DNA from: an uncultured Dysgonomonas sp.
GTDB lineage: Bacteria > Bacteroidota > Bacteroidia > Bacteroidales > Dysgonomonadaceae
Length of the DNA: 64,000 bases
Direction: 5' to 3'
Assembly: GCA_900556485.1 (NCBI GenBank)
Contig: USOX01000013.1
Location: forward strand, 11,999 to 75,998
Positions 1 through 8,449 of this stretch are shown here, piece after piece; position 1 is the first letter of the stretch; every line of letters begins with the position of its first letter. A program made the translations under genes and the position numbers. The notes under the pieces are model-generated. The model did not search any database and was not told where the DNA came from. It saw only the letters and a program-made list of their open reading frames with translations.

Positions 1-1
1 A

Positions 2-691
2 GTAAAAAAAGTAATGTTTGACAGTTATTCTAAATCTGAAGATAAATATCCAGTAATAGTAATTGTTAGCTATAATATTGAGAAGGCAATCTTATTAGAT
101 GGCTTTGGAGATCTTCTGTTTACTATGCCTGAGACTAATTTATTTTATTCTCTATCGGATAGGGTGTTAAGAGGGCATCATTGGCTATCAGGTTTGAAAG
201 TTGTACAAGATGATATTAAATATGTAGATCAACCAACAGTAAAAGCATGGCCATCACTTAGTAATCCACAGGTTTATCTCCCCGATGATAGTCAGCCTTC
301 AGTATTTCTAAATACTAAAGATAAAACGTTAAATAACTTTTCAGATGGTATTGAAGTAGGGAGTTGGAATACGGGGTTGATGCTACAAGGGCAATGGATG
401 TTGCAATCTCTTTATCCTGAGACTGCAGATAATGAATGGCTTAATCTGGTAAAGAATAGTTTTAAGTCTAAAATAATGACACCTTTAACGTCATATATTG
501 TTGTTGAAACTCAATCGCAAAAGATTATGTTAAAAAGAAAACAAGAGGAAGCTTTGTCCGGAAATCGAGTTTTGGATCTTAATGATGAAACCCAACGTAT
601 GTCTGAACCGGATTTATATATATTGATATGTATATTAGCATTGATTGTGGCGTTTTATGAATATAAAAGAAGAAGAAAAGTGAAAGAATAA
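2..691 (+). CDS. MSEP-CTERM sorting-domain protein, C-terminal part (5' end outside window)
   Basis: The frame is open from the first bases of the window, so this is the tail of a longer protein; the ATG at 14 is probably internal. The last 30 residues show a sorting signal: the tetrapeptide MSEP, a hydrophobic stretch (LYILICILALIVAFY) and a basic end (KRRRK). This matches the MSEP-CTERM tail that, from memory of the family models, is processed by exosortase N (XrtN) in Bacteroidetes. Upstream, a segment around SYIVVETQSQ and LKRKQEEALSG also resembles the conserved region of that family, whose members often carry VIT-type domains. The protein is expected at the cell envelope. The exosortase would be encoded just left of the window. 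Identification rests on the tail and is fairly firm; function is unknown. Confidence 0.72.
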   Translation, partial: VKKVMFDSYSKSEDKYPVIVIVSYNIEKAILLDGFGDLLFTMPETNLFYSLSDRVLRGHHWLSGLKVVQDDIKYVDQPTVKAWPSLSNPQVYLPDDSQPSVFLNTKDKTLNNFSDGIEVGSWNTGLMLQGQWMLQSLYPETADNEWLNLVKNSFKSKIMTPLTSYIVVETQSQKIMLKRKQEEALSGNRVLDLNDETQRMSEPDLYILICILALIVAFYEYKRRRKVKE

Positions 692-708
692 ATTTATACT
701 TTATCTAT

Positions 709-748
709 AATGAGGACTAGAAATTATTTTTTAGTCCTCATTTTTTTT
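709..748 (+). terminator. Rho-independent terminator after the MSEP-CTERM gene
   Basis: An 11-bp inverted repeat (AATGAGGACTA and its complement) is followed by a run of eight T. It lies 18 bases after the stop codon. The rest of the gap to 956 is AT-rich and presumably holds the promoter of the porin gene. Confidence 0.85.
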
Positions 749-956
749 ATTGTCAAATTGAAGGCTAAGAGTAACTTATTATATCATTTTGTTTGTGATA
801 ACAAATCTCTATTAAATTTTTGTAATTTTTTATTTGGTTTATAAAATAAAATGACATATTTTTGTTCTCAAATAAATCAAAATGATTTTTGTATGGTTTA
901 TTTGCTATGAAAAAGTATAGTAAATATTAAATTTAACATCTTTAAATATTTAGATT

Positions 957-1679
957 ATGTATGCTTTAGGTAAGAGAGTTTGTTTGGTTATCGCATTTAT
1001 TAGTTTCTTTTCTTTGAATCGATTAAGTGCACAGTCTGATATTGAAATTGATCTTAGCGCAGATTTGGTCAGTTCGTATGTTTGGCGTGGAAATAAAACT
1101 GCAGGAGCTAGTGCTCAGCCTTCATTAAGTGCTAGTATGAAAGGTTTTACACTAGGAGTATGGGGCTCTACGGATTTAGGAAATGCAGGAACAAAGGAAG
1201 TTGATTTTAGTGCTTCCTACGAATTTAGTGGTTTTAAGATTGCTGCTACAGATTATTGGTGGGATGGAGAAGGTGCCTATCGTTACTTTAGCAGTCCGCA
1301 AGGGGACAATTCCGGACATATGCTAGAAGCTACTCTTGGGTATACATTACCCGAATCATTTCCATTGAGTGTTACATGGAATACTTTCTTTCTAGGTGAA
1401 GGGAACAAAAAAGCAAACGGAGATAATTCCTATTCCACATACATTGAGTTTGCTTACCCATTTTCGGTAAAAGGAGTAGATATGGGAATTGCAGCAGGTT
1501 TTACTCCATGGGAAAGTTCTATCTATGGTACTAATGGATTTAAATTTACATCAATAATGTTGAACGCTTCCAAAAGTATTAAGATCACAGATTCATATTC
1601 CTTACCTGTTTTTGCAACAGTAATAGGCAATACGGCTCATGAAGATATACATTTTGTATTTGGGTTTACAATTCAATAA
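957..1679 (+). CDS. TorF-like putative porin / outer membrane barrel protein
   Basis: The 240-residue protein has a signal peptide of about 25 residues ending ...LSAQ. The mature part is rich in alternating aromatic and polar residues and ends in aromatic-hydrophobic residues (FGFTIQ), as expected for an outer membrane beta-barrel. The start of the mature part (DLSADLVSSYVWRG) resembles the Gcw_chp/TorF family of putative porins. It sits 37 bases before a PII gene and 436 bases before an ammonium transporter, so it probably belongs to a nitrogen-acquisition unit and may let small nitrogenous solutes through the outer membrane. That role is inferred from context only. Confidence 0.72.
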   Translation: MYALGKRVCLVIAFISFFSLNRLSAQSDIEIDLSADLVSSYVWRGNKTAGASAQPSLSASMKGFTLGVWGSTDLGNAGTKEVDFSASYEFSGFKIAATDYWWDGEGAYRYFSSPQGDNSGHMLEATLGYTLPESFPLSVTWNTFFLGEGNKKANGDNSYSTYIEFAYPFSVKGVDMGIAAGFTPWESSIYGTNGFKFTSIMLNASKSIKITDSYSLPVFATVIGNTAHEDIHFVFGFTIQ

Positions 1680-1716
1680 TCAAAACTATTAGATATACTA
1701 TAATAATATTATTAAT

Positions 1717-2073
1717 ATGAAGAAAATTGAAGCAATTATTCGAAAATCGAAGTTTAATGAAGTCCGTTGTGCATTACACGAAGCAGATATCGATTTTTTA
1801 TCATGGTGGGATGTAAAAGGACAAGGCAGTGCCCGACAAGGTTTAATTTTTAGAGGCATAGCTTATGATGTGAATGCTATAGACCGGATTTATATATCAT
1901 TTGTAGTGAGAAATATAAATGTTGAAAAATCAATTGATGCCATATTAAAGTCGGCTTACACAGGAGAGAGTGGCGATGGACGTATTTTCGTTTCAAGTAT
2001 CGAACAGTCGATACGTATCCGTACAGGTGATCATGGAGATGAATCGCTGTATGACAAAGATGATGAGAAATAA
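1717..2073 (+). CDS. glnB: P-II family nitrogen regulatory protein
   Basis: The 118-residue protein has the PII fold signatures: start MKKIEAIIRKSKF, a T-loop region, and the C-terminal block TGESGDGRIFV that binds nucleotide. PII proteins sense 2-oxoglutarate and ATP/ADP, and a trimer next to amtB typically plugs the ammonium channel. The T-loop reads IFRG where the enteric protein has LYRG, so the uridylylated tyrosine is replaced by Phe45. Control by uridylylation at that position is therefore not possible. The T-loop also differs in length (KGQGSARQG). The gene is 42 bases upstream of the transporter and probably co-transcribed. Whether it should be called glnB or glnK is not decidable here. 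Confidence 0.9.
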   Translation: MKKIEAIIRKSKFNEVRCALHEADIDFLSWWDVKGQGSARQGLIFRGIAYDVNAIDRIYISFVVRNINVEKSIDAILKSAYTGESGDGRIFVSSIEQSIRIRTGDHGDESLYDKDDEK

Positions 2074-2115
2074 AGATTGTATAAAATGTTTGGTTAGGTA
2101 AAAAAAAGAAAAGGT

Positions 2116-3534
2116 ATGAAACGAAGATTGTTTAAATATTTAGTGTTATTGTCTATCACGCTTGCTCTTCCTGTAGCCGCAATGGCTCAAGATTCACTCA
2201 CAGTGAAGACGGACTCCCTAGCTCTCACGGTTACATCCCCTATGGTCGAAGAAATATCTGCTGTTGAAGAGATGCCAGCTCTGGATTCAGGAAACACAGC
2301 ATGGATGATTGTAGCTACTATACTGGTAATGTTAATGACAGTTCCTGGCTTAGCCTTATTTTACGGAGGTTTAGTTCGCCAAAAGAATGTTTTAAGTATT
2401 ATCATGCAATGCTTATTTATAACAGGAGTAATCAGTATACTTTGGATAGCTTTTGGATATAGTTGGGTTTTTGGTACTGACTATATGGAATCAGGTAGTT
2501 CGCTAGGAGCGATTATCGGAGGATTCGATAAAGTTTTTCTCTGTAGTTTATCTTTGGATACGCTGACTGCAGGGAATATTCCGGAAATCCTGTTTGCTGT
2601 TTTTCAATGTATGTTTGCCGTTATCACCCCGGCTCTGATTATAGGTGCTTTTGCTGAAAGAATTAAATTTTCGGGTTATGTGGTATTTATAATTCTTTGG
2701 TCGATAGTTGTCTATAATCCTATGGCTCATTGGGTCTGGGGTGGTGGCTGGCTTCAGGAAATGGGCGCAATTGATTTTGCCGGAGGCACAGTTGTACATA
2801 TTAATGCTGGTATATCAGCACTGGTAATGGCTATAATGCTTGGTCGTCGCAAAGGCTACAGAACAATGGGGCACCCATTCACTCCACATAATATTCCTTT
2901 TGTCTTTATTGGAACAGCTTTGCTCTGGCTCGGATGGTTTGGTTTCAATGCCGGAAGTGGCTTGGCGGCCGACGGGCTAGCAGCAAACGCTTTCCTTGTT
3001 ACTCATCTTGCCACATGCGTTGCTGCTGTCATTTGGATGGCTATGGAATGGATTATGTATAAGAAGCCTACAATTGTTGGTTTTTGTACAGGTGCAGTTG
3101 CCGGACTTGTTGCAATAACTCCGGCCGCAGGAACAGCTGATGTTTTAGGTGCCTTTGCCATTGGTGGTATATCTGCACTTGTCTGCTTCTTTATGGTAGC
3201 ATATGTAAAACCTAAACTGAAATATGATGATTCGCTCGATGCTTTTGGAGTACATGGTGTTGGCGGTATTGTCGGATCTATCTTGACAGGCGTATTTGCT
3301 ACTCAGGCTATTACTGGGATAGATGGTGTGCAAGGTGCATTATATGGAGACTGGAATCAGTTATGGATTCAGATAGTGGCTACTGGTGCATCGATTATAT
3401 ACAGTGCGGTTCTAACATTTATCCTGTTCTTCATTGTAAATAAAACAATCGGTCTTAGGGTTAGTAAAGAAGAAGAGGCTATTGGTCTTGATATCTCTCA
3501 ACATGGAGAAATTGCTTATAGCGAGGACGAATAA
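2116..3534 (+). CDS. amtB: Ammonium transporter (Amt family)
   Basis: The 472-residue protein has a cleavable signal peptide (about 24 residues, ending AMAQ), then an unusual Ser/Thr/Glu-rich extension of roughly 35 residues before the first of about 11 membrane helices. The family signature FAGGTVVHINAG is present, as are the two channel histidines (HINAG and VHGVGG) that line the ammonia pore. It imports ammonium through the inner membrane for assimilation by glutamate dehydrogenase or glutamine synthetase. Its partner is the PII protein encoded upstream. An A-rich ribosome binding site (AAAAAAAGAAAAGGT) precedes the ATG. Confidence 0.95.
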   Translation: MKRRLFKYLVLLSITLALPVAAMAQDSLTVKTDSLALTVTSPMVEEISAVEEMPALDSGNTAWMIVATILVMLMTVPGLALFYGGLVRQKNVLSIIMQCLFITGVISILWIAFGYSWVFGTDYMESGSSLGAIIGGFDKVFLCSLSLDTLTAGNIPEILFAVFQCMFAVITPALIIGAFAERIKFSGYVVFIILWSIVVYNPMAHWVWGGGWLQEMGAIDFAGGTVVHINAGISALVMAIMLGRRKGYRTMGHPFTPHNIPFVFIGTALLWLGWFGFNAGSGLAADGLAANAFLVTHLATCVAAVIWMAMEWIMYKKPTIVGFCTGAVAGLVAITPAAGTADVLGAFAIGGISALVCFFMVAYVKPKLKYDDSLDAFGVHGVGGIVGSILTGVFATQAITGIDGVQGALYGDWNQLWIQIVATGASIIYSAVLTFILFFIVNKTIGLRVSKEEEAIGLDISQHGEIAYSEDE

Positions 3535-3567
3535 ATAACTTTCAGGCAACTATGATAGACACTGGGA

Positions 3568-3602
3568 AAGTGGGTAGTTTCATTTGAAACTACCCACTTT
3601 TC
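3568..3602. terminator. Bidirectional terminator between amtB and the VOC gene
   Basis: A perfect hairpin (AAGTGGGTAGTTTC, 3-base loop, complement) carries A-run and T-run flanks. It can serve amtB on the plus strand and the convergent VOC gene on the minus strand. Confidence 0.85.
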
Positions 3603-3606
3603 ATTA

Positions 3607-4047
3607 TTATTCAAATTTCTTCATTTCTTCTTGCAAGTCCTTATCCCATTGTTCAATTGGCAATGCGGCACATAATTCGATAAGGTTACCTTCTGTATCT
3701 CTAAGGTGTACAACCCGACATCCCCATCCTGGCATATCCATAGGTTTATTCACAAAAGTAACACCTCTTGCTGATAACTCTTCATAGCTTTTATCCACAT
3801 TCTCCACATCCAGAATGATAGCTACTTTCTCCCTGCTTTCTCTTGGCAAAGCCAGATTATCATTTCCTATTGCCTGTGCCATAAGGTCAGAAGGGAAAAT
3901 AGAGAGTCCTTCACCATTGCTGATCTCAAAACTTGCATACAATCCGCCTAGTTCACCCCAGGTGACTTTTAATCCCATTTTTTCAGAGTAGAATTTAAAG
4001 CATTCGTCGAAATTGTTTACAAGAAGTCTGATACCGTTTAGTTTCAT
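3607..4047 (-). CDS. VOC family protein (glyoxalase/bleomycin resistance fold)
   Basis: The 146-residue protein is a single VOC domain: it starts with LNGIRLLVNNFDECFKFYSE..GLKV, and the second beta-alpha module carries GWGCRVVHLRDTEGNLIEL, with the metal-ligand glutamate in the last motif. Members are metal-dependent dioxygenases, isomerases, glyoxalases or drug-binding proteins, and the sequence alone does not say which. It appears monocistronic and ends against the shared terminator. Confidence 0.8.
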   Translation of the reverse strand: MKLNGIRLLVNNFDECFKFYSEKMGLKVTWGELGGLYASFEISNGEGLSIFPSDLMAQAIGNDNLALPRESREKVAIILDVENVDKSYEELSARGVTFVNKPMDMPGWGCRVVHLRDTEGNLIELCAALPIEQWDKDLQEEMKKFE

Positions 4048-4143
4048 AAGTTTTATTAATTATATAATTACTATATCTTTTACTTACAACAAAGATAAAG
4101 CTTTGAAATTTTCATTATGTGTAAAAAAACGACATAGTGAAAA

Positions 4144-5679
4144 TCAGAAACCAAAATCATCTACAACAATATCATCTTTCTTTTCATCAACAAAAGCAGC
4201 TCTTTGTTGATGTACTTTATTTCCTTCTACAAAGATGGCCCGGTTTGGTCTTACAGGACAGATAAATTCACAGCCTCCGCAACCAACACAAATATCAGGA
4301 TTTATATGTGGAATAGTAAGGCCTTCGTGTCCCTCATATGGAATCATCGTTACGGCCTGAGTAGGACAGTGTTCGGCACAGGCTCCACAGTTTGTCCCTT
4401 CGGTAAGTACAACGCAAATATCTTCAACAAAGGTTACACGTCCAATTTGTGTCATATGCTTCTCTTCCATCGATAATGGTGTAAGAGCATGATTAGGACA
4501 CACATCGGCACATACAGTACAATTATAGTTGCAAAACCCTTTTTCGTAGGTCATCACAGGTTGCATAATCCCTCCAAGTCCATATTCCATAAATGCAGGT
4601 TTAATAACTCTGGACGGGCATCTACTGATGCAAAGATGACAAGATGTACAATGATGCAGTAGATGGCCTGCACTCAATGCTCCCGGAGGGCAAACCGGAG
4701 TTTGACGCACCCGAAGCTCTCCCTCATTACTAAGGTTATTTATTGTATCCTGTGCTAATACAGCAGGAGCAGCTATCGTGGTTGTAATAGCTGTAGCCAA
4801 AAATTGTCTTCTGTTAGTATCAGCTTTGTCATCTGTTACGTTTTTTACTTTTCTTTTCGAATAAGGAGCAAATTTCAACGCATTTTTAGAGCAGCTACCC
4901 AGGCAATTGAAACAATCCACACAACGACTCGAATCTATCGTCTGATTTTTACTGTCTATGCATGAAGCTTTACATTTCATAGCACAGAGCCCACAACTAT
5001 TGCATTTTTCACTATCAATTCTAACTTTGAATAGAGAAAACTTACTAACAAAGCCAAGTAGTGTACCAACAGGACAAATGGTATTACAATATGTTCTCCC
5101 ATATTTCCATGCCAGAAACCCTATGACAAAAAATGTAACCAAAGCGACAAAAAATGCAGATATGCTCATTATACTTACATCTACTTTATAGAAAGTATAA
5201 TTACCAAAGCTGGTAAATATTGATTCTAATACATTGTTTCCAGCCATATATACAGGTTTGAACACATTGGTTACTATCCTGCCATAAGCGCTGTAAGGAT
5301 CAACCAATCCCAATAATACAGGGAATCCGGCAAAAAAGGTGACAAAAGTGACAACTACTACCGACCATCGCAGTATATTTTTAGCCTTACTATATGTATA
5401 TCGCTTTTTCTTTTTTGTGCTTCTCTTTGAGAGCCAGCTTACGATATCCTGATAAATGCCCATTGGACATATAGTAGAGCAGTAAACCCGTCCGAACAAT
5501 AGAGTAAGTATAATAAGTATTGCCAGTATAATAAAGCTCTTCCCTAATAGAGCCGGAATAAATTGTATATGTGCCAATGCATGAAAACTATCAGGCATTA
5601 GAGCAGCAAAATCGAGAAAATAAAATGTTATCAATGCAAAAAGAAGCACTGATATTATAACCCGCAGTTTTTTTAGCAT
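4144..5679 (-). CDS. NapH-like membrane 4Fe-4S oxidoreductase subunit
   Basis: The 511-residue protein has about five N-terminal membrane helices with two CxxxCP motifs (CSTICPMG, CNTICPVG), as in the NapH/NosR C-terminal family. Many cysteine clusters follow: CNSCGLCAMKCKASC, CVDCFNCLGSC, CTSCHLCISRCPS, CNYNCTVCADVCP, CGACAEHCP and CVGCGGCEFICP. A twin-arginine-like segment (RRQFLATA) lies in the middle, before the later ferredoxin modules, which suggests those modules face the periplasm. It probably moves electrons between membrane quinol and a partner. The DUF362 gene 17 bases upstream is co-transcribed and is the likely partner. The physiological acceptor is unknown. Confidence 0.82.
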   Translation of the reverse strand: MLKKLRVIISVLLFALITFYFLDFAALMPDSFHALAHIQFIPALLGKSFIILAILIILTLLFGRVYCSTICPMGIYQDIVSWLSKRSTKKKKRYTYSKAKNILRWSVVVVTFVTFFAGFPVLLGLVDPYSAYGRIVTNVFKPVYMAGNNVLESIFTSFGNYTFYKVDVSIMSISAFFVALVTFFVIGFLAWKYGRTYCNTICPVGTLLGFVSKFSLFKVRIDSEKCNSCGLCAMKCKASCIDSKNQTIDSSRCVDCFNCLGSCSKNALKFAPYSKRKVKNVTDDKADTNRRQFLATAITTTIAAPAVLAQDTINNLSNEGELRVRQTPVCPPGALSAGHLLHHCTSCHLCISRCPSRVIKPAFMEYGLGGIMQPVMTYEKGFCNYNCTVCADVCPNHALTPLSMEEKHMTQIGRVTFVEDICVVLTEGTNCGACAEHCPTQAVTMIPYEGHEGLTIPHINPDICVGCGGCEFICPVRPNRAIFVEGNKVHQQRAAFVDEKKDDIVVDDFGF

Positions 5680-5696
5680 CTTATGTTGATCTTAAA

Positions 5697-6662
5697 TTAC
5701 AATTTGATTCGCTTAATATTCAGCTTATCAATGTCCATTGTTCCTAATTTTAAAGCTTGTCCATTCGCTAGATGTTTTACATGGTCGAGAGGCATATCAC
5801 GCACCTGACCGAAAAATTTGGTTGCTGCAGTATCAACAGCAACTATATCTTGCGAAATAAATAAACCTTTCGGATTAACCACATCTGCCGCAGAGCGTCC
5901 TTGAGGACCATTTGTTTTTACTATACGGTAAGCATCTACAATGTTCAATACAGGCTTTTTCTGTAATGTATTAATGTCGGCAATACATTGTTGCAGGTCG
6001 GTGCTATGGAAGATGCGTCTGTCCCAAACAATCCCCATCAGATTTTTCATAGACATTGTAAGGTTTGCTCCACCATGATGCTTCAATACAGGAACATTGA
6101 TCCATGCATCACAATCCAGAATAGCCTGGTGTATTTTTGCACTTTTCAGTTTTTTTCCGTTAGGTAAAGCGACTTCACGGTAATACGATTCCTCATGAGC
6201 TGGAACTACCTTAGCGCCGGCAGCTTTCGCGGCCGCTTCAATACCACTGTTTTTATAGCATTTTATCCAGTCGTCGCATGTATGGTCAAATACAGTAACC
6301 TCTTTAGCTCCTGCAGCAAAACATTGACGAACTATTTCGCTTACTAGTTTAGGGTTTGTATTTCCTGCAAGTTCAGGAGCTTTATCCCATCCTATATTTG
6401 GTTTTACTACAACCTTCTGTCCTTTCTTAATAAATTTACTCATGCCTCCCAGTTCAGTAATAGCACGTCTGAACATAACATCCGGTTCTCCACCCATTAC
6501 AGCAACCATATCTACTGCTTTCCCTGATAATGTGTCATTAACAGTCTGGTTCAATATATCTATGTTTCCACTGGCCTTCAATGTAACGGCAGCACCTGTA
6601 AGAGCAATGGCTCTTAAAAAATTTCGTCTGTCCATATTTTTTATATTATAGTTGTTATTCAA
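5697..6662 (-). CDS. DUF362 domain protein with Tat-type leader
   Basis: The 321-residue protein opens with a twin-arginine motif (DRRNFLRAIALTGAA), then a DUF362 domain. It shows KPNIGWDKAPE, EVTVFDHTCDDW, the chain VPVLKHHGGANLTMSMKNLMG and an aspartate-containing end VAVDTAATKFFG. The domain is often found with Fe-S proteins and its biochemical role is poorly known. It is the first gene of a two-gene unit with the NapH-like protein, separated by 17 bases, which points to a periplasmic redox function. No CxxC ferredoxin motif is visible inside it. Confidence 0.82.
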   Translation of the reverse strand: MNNNYNIKNMDRRNFLRAIALTGAAVTLKASGNIDILNQTVNDTLSGKAVDMVAVMGGEPDVMFRRAITELGGMSKFIKKGQKVVVKPNIGWDKAPELAGNTNPKLVSEIVRQCFAAGAKEVTVFDHTCDDWIKCYKNSGIEAAAKAAGAKVVPAHEESYYREVALPNGKKLKSAKIHQAILDCDAWINVPVLKHHGGANLTMSMKNLMGIVWDRRIFHSTDLQQCIADINTLQKKPVLNIVDAYRIVKTNGPQGRSAADVVNPKGLFISQDIVAVDTAATKFFGQVRDMPLDHVKHLANGQALKLGTMDIDKLNIKRIKL

Positions 6663-6675
6663 TTAGATATTAATA

Positions 6676-6797
6676 AAAAGTGACAAAAGTGACATATATT
6701 AGCTATTAGCCTTTAGCCTATGGCTGTTAGCCAACTTGTATCTCCCAAAAGGTGACAAAGGTGACACTTTTTTCGATGCTTTTTTAATGTCACTTTT
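6676..6797. repeat. Intergenic cluster of GTGACA repeats and TTAGC palindromes
   Basis: The gap 6663-7124 has no convincing gene. It holds AAAAGTGACAAAAGTGACA near 6676, a related copy AAAAGGTGACAAAGGTGACA near 6747, an inverted copy TGTCACTTTT at 6788, and between them an AGCTATTAGCC...GGCTGTTAGCC palindrome. The same GTGACA unit recurs in other intergenic gaps of this window (14746, 19288, 34594). The rest of the gap, about 6800-7124, shows nothing recognisable. Confidence 0.6.
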
Positions 6798-7124
6798 CTT
6801 GATCCGTTTATTTTTCAATATTAGCATAGACATCACTATATAGATAAACTTTCAGATAACTTATTAATATAATGATCGAAAATCTTATAAAGTAAAAACT
6901 CCGTGTAACTCCGTATTTAAATAAATCTAAAATATTATGGGAAGTTGTACATAGCACTAAATATTGTTTTCGCACCATTATGTAGTTGCTTTTTGTAATC
7001 ATGTTAGTAACGCCACCCATTGCGTTAAGAACATACAGAACAGACGCAGGACTATGTACAACTTTTATTTATTAGCCTTTCGTAACTATGAATAGTCAGC
7101 TAATGAATACCCATAATACTTTTA

Positions 7125-7523
7125 TTATAGTAACCATGGAAATTTAAAGCACGACTCGTTATACAGAGAGTAGTCTGCATTTCCATTCACAGCAAAAGTC
7201 TTTATTAGTTTTGCTCCATCTAATAATTTGCATGCCATATTGAGCGATGCTCCTGTTTTTACTCTGTCCTCTACTAGTAGAATTGATCTGCCCTTGTAGT
7301 CAAAATCAATAGGAGAGAGTAATTGGGGAGTATCGTATAATGGTTTCTGGTTGCTGTCACGTAAATTAATTTTAAGCAACTGAAATTCAATGCCAAGACG
7401 TTGATTCAATATAGCCGCCGGAATTATACCTCCATTAGCGATTGCTACAATCATATCAAACTCTTCTGAAAATGAGATGGAACGGAAACGTTCAAGAGCT
7501 TCTTCAAATGTTTTAGTATACAT
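7125..7523 (-). CDS. Phosphoribosyltransferase domain protein
   Basis: The 132-residue protein carries the PRPP-binding loop in the form ILLVEDRVKTGASL, with an acidic pair replaced by ED, and an upstream DMIVAIANGGIIPAAIL segment typical of type I phosphoribosyltransferases. An in-frame TTG at 7544 would add seven residues and overlap the upstream gene. I prefer the ATG at 7523, 7 bases after the upstream stop, with AGAAAG as ribosome binding site. It follows an ECF transporter S component, so the pair may take up and phosphoribosylate a nucleobase-like compound; this is inferred from context. Confidence 0.8.
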   Translation of the reverse strand: MYTKTFEEALERFRSISFSEEFDMIVAIANGGIIPAAILNQRLGIEFQLLKINLRDSNQKPLYDTPQLLSPIDFDYKGRSILLVEDRVKTGASLNMACKLLDGAKLIKTFAVNGNADYSLYNESCFKFPWLL

Positions 7524-7530
7524 ATGCTTT

Positions 7531-8043
7531 CTATCGTTTAGCAATGGCTTTCAATACAGCATATCCGCCTACTATTTGTAAAATCATACCTGGAACACCT
7601 ATCCTGAAATCTTGTATAGCTACAAAGAAATCTCTTTCGATCGCCCATTCAGCCAAAACTCCGATTGTTTGGTACGCTATTACAGCTCCTATTATAGCTA
7701 GAATAGATACTTTCTCAGCTTTGTGGGCAGCATAAGCAGCAGCTCCAGCTAACAAAGATGATTTTATTAGGAGGATTGGAAGTGCGTCTGCTGGAGGCAT
7801 ACCAAACAATACATGGTTGAGGAGTGGTGACAAAATCGCAGTCAGTAGTCCTACCCGTATACCATATTTATAAGCTGCTATTAATGTAAAGAAATAGATA
7901 GGTAGCCATGTTAAACCTCCGCCGGGTACAAGATGGCAGATTTGAGGCAATGCAATATTGCCTGCTATAAAAAGAAAGGCAAAGAGATAGGTTTTTACCT
8001 CTTTATAGTTTAATGAATACAGTTTAACTGCTGTTGTTTCCAT
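7531..8043 (-). CDS. ECF transporter S component-like membrane protein
   Basis: The 170-residue protein has five to six hydrophobic helices with few charges and the layout of energy-coupling-factor substrate-binding subunits (LVPGGGLTWLPIYFFTLIAAYKYG... and GMPPADALPILLIKSSLLAGAAAY). It would bind a small solute in the inner membrane and work with shared EcfA/T proteins encoded elsewhere. The ligand is unknown. The downstream phosphoribosyltransferase suggests a purine- or pyrimidine-related compound. No riboswitch was recognised upstream. Confidence 0.68.
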   Translation of the reverse strand: METTAVKLYSLNYKEVKTYLFAFLFIAGNIALPQICHLVPGGGLTWLPIYFFTLIAAYKYGIRVGLLTAILSPLLNHVLFGMPPADALPILLIKSSLLAGAAAYAAHKAEKVSILAIIGAVIAYQTIGVLAEWAIERDFFVAIQDFRIGVPGMILQIVGGYAVLKAIAKR

Positions 8044-8408
8044 AAATCCTAAATTAAATTAACACACTATTGATTTTTATATTCTAATTGAGGGAGAATT
8101 CCCTTTGTTGCTTTATTAATTGACCTATCGACGTTCTTAGTATATCTGAAGTGCGAAAAATTGATTAAGAATATGAGTCTTAATCTCTGTGTTTCTGATA
8201 TTAACAAATGAATACAATACTAAATATTATTCTCGGATTGAACAAAAATTAAGAAGTTTTTTTTGTTTCATTAAGAATTATATCAATCACCCGGTATAAA
8301 GGTAATTATTATAATCAATAATTATTTTTCTTAGAGGCTCAAAAGTTGTTTTCTGTGAGGTTCATTTACAAAGCAAATAGAACTTATACAAGAAAGGCAT
8401 AATATTTG

Positions 8409-8416
8409 TATCTTTG
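8409..8416 (+). promoter_or_regulatory. -7 promoter element for kdsA
   Basis: TATCTTTG fits the Bacteroidetes TAnnTTTG -7 consensus and lies 33 bases before the kdsA start. No clear -33 TTTG is visible at the usual distance. The surrounding gap, 8044-8449, otherwise holds nothing I recognise and must also contain the divergent promoter of the ECF gene. Confidence 0.5.
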
Positions 8417-8449
8417 AAGGAAAGATTTATACACTTAAAATCAACAGAA

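Noticed and set aside
5337..5354. GTGACAAAAGTGACA-like word inside the NapH-like gene
   Set aside because: It is explained by the coding sequence (VTFVTFF in a membrane helix), so I do not count it as a member of the intergenic repeat family.
6808..7020. A 70-codon frame on the minus strand in the gap after the DUF362 gene
   Set aside because: Composition is that of non-coding AT-rich DNA, with no recognisable motif and no good ribosome binding site.
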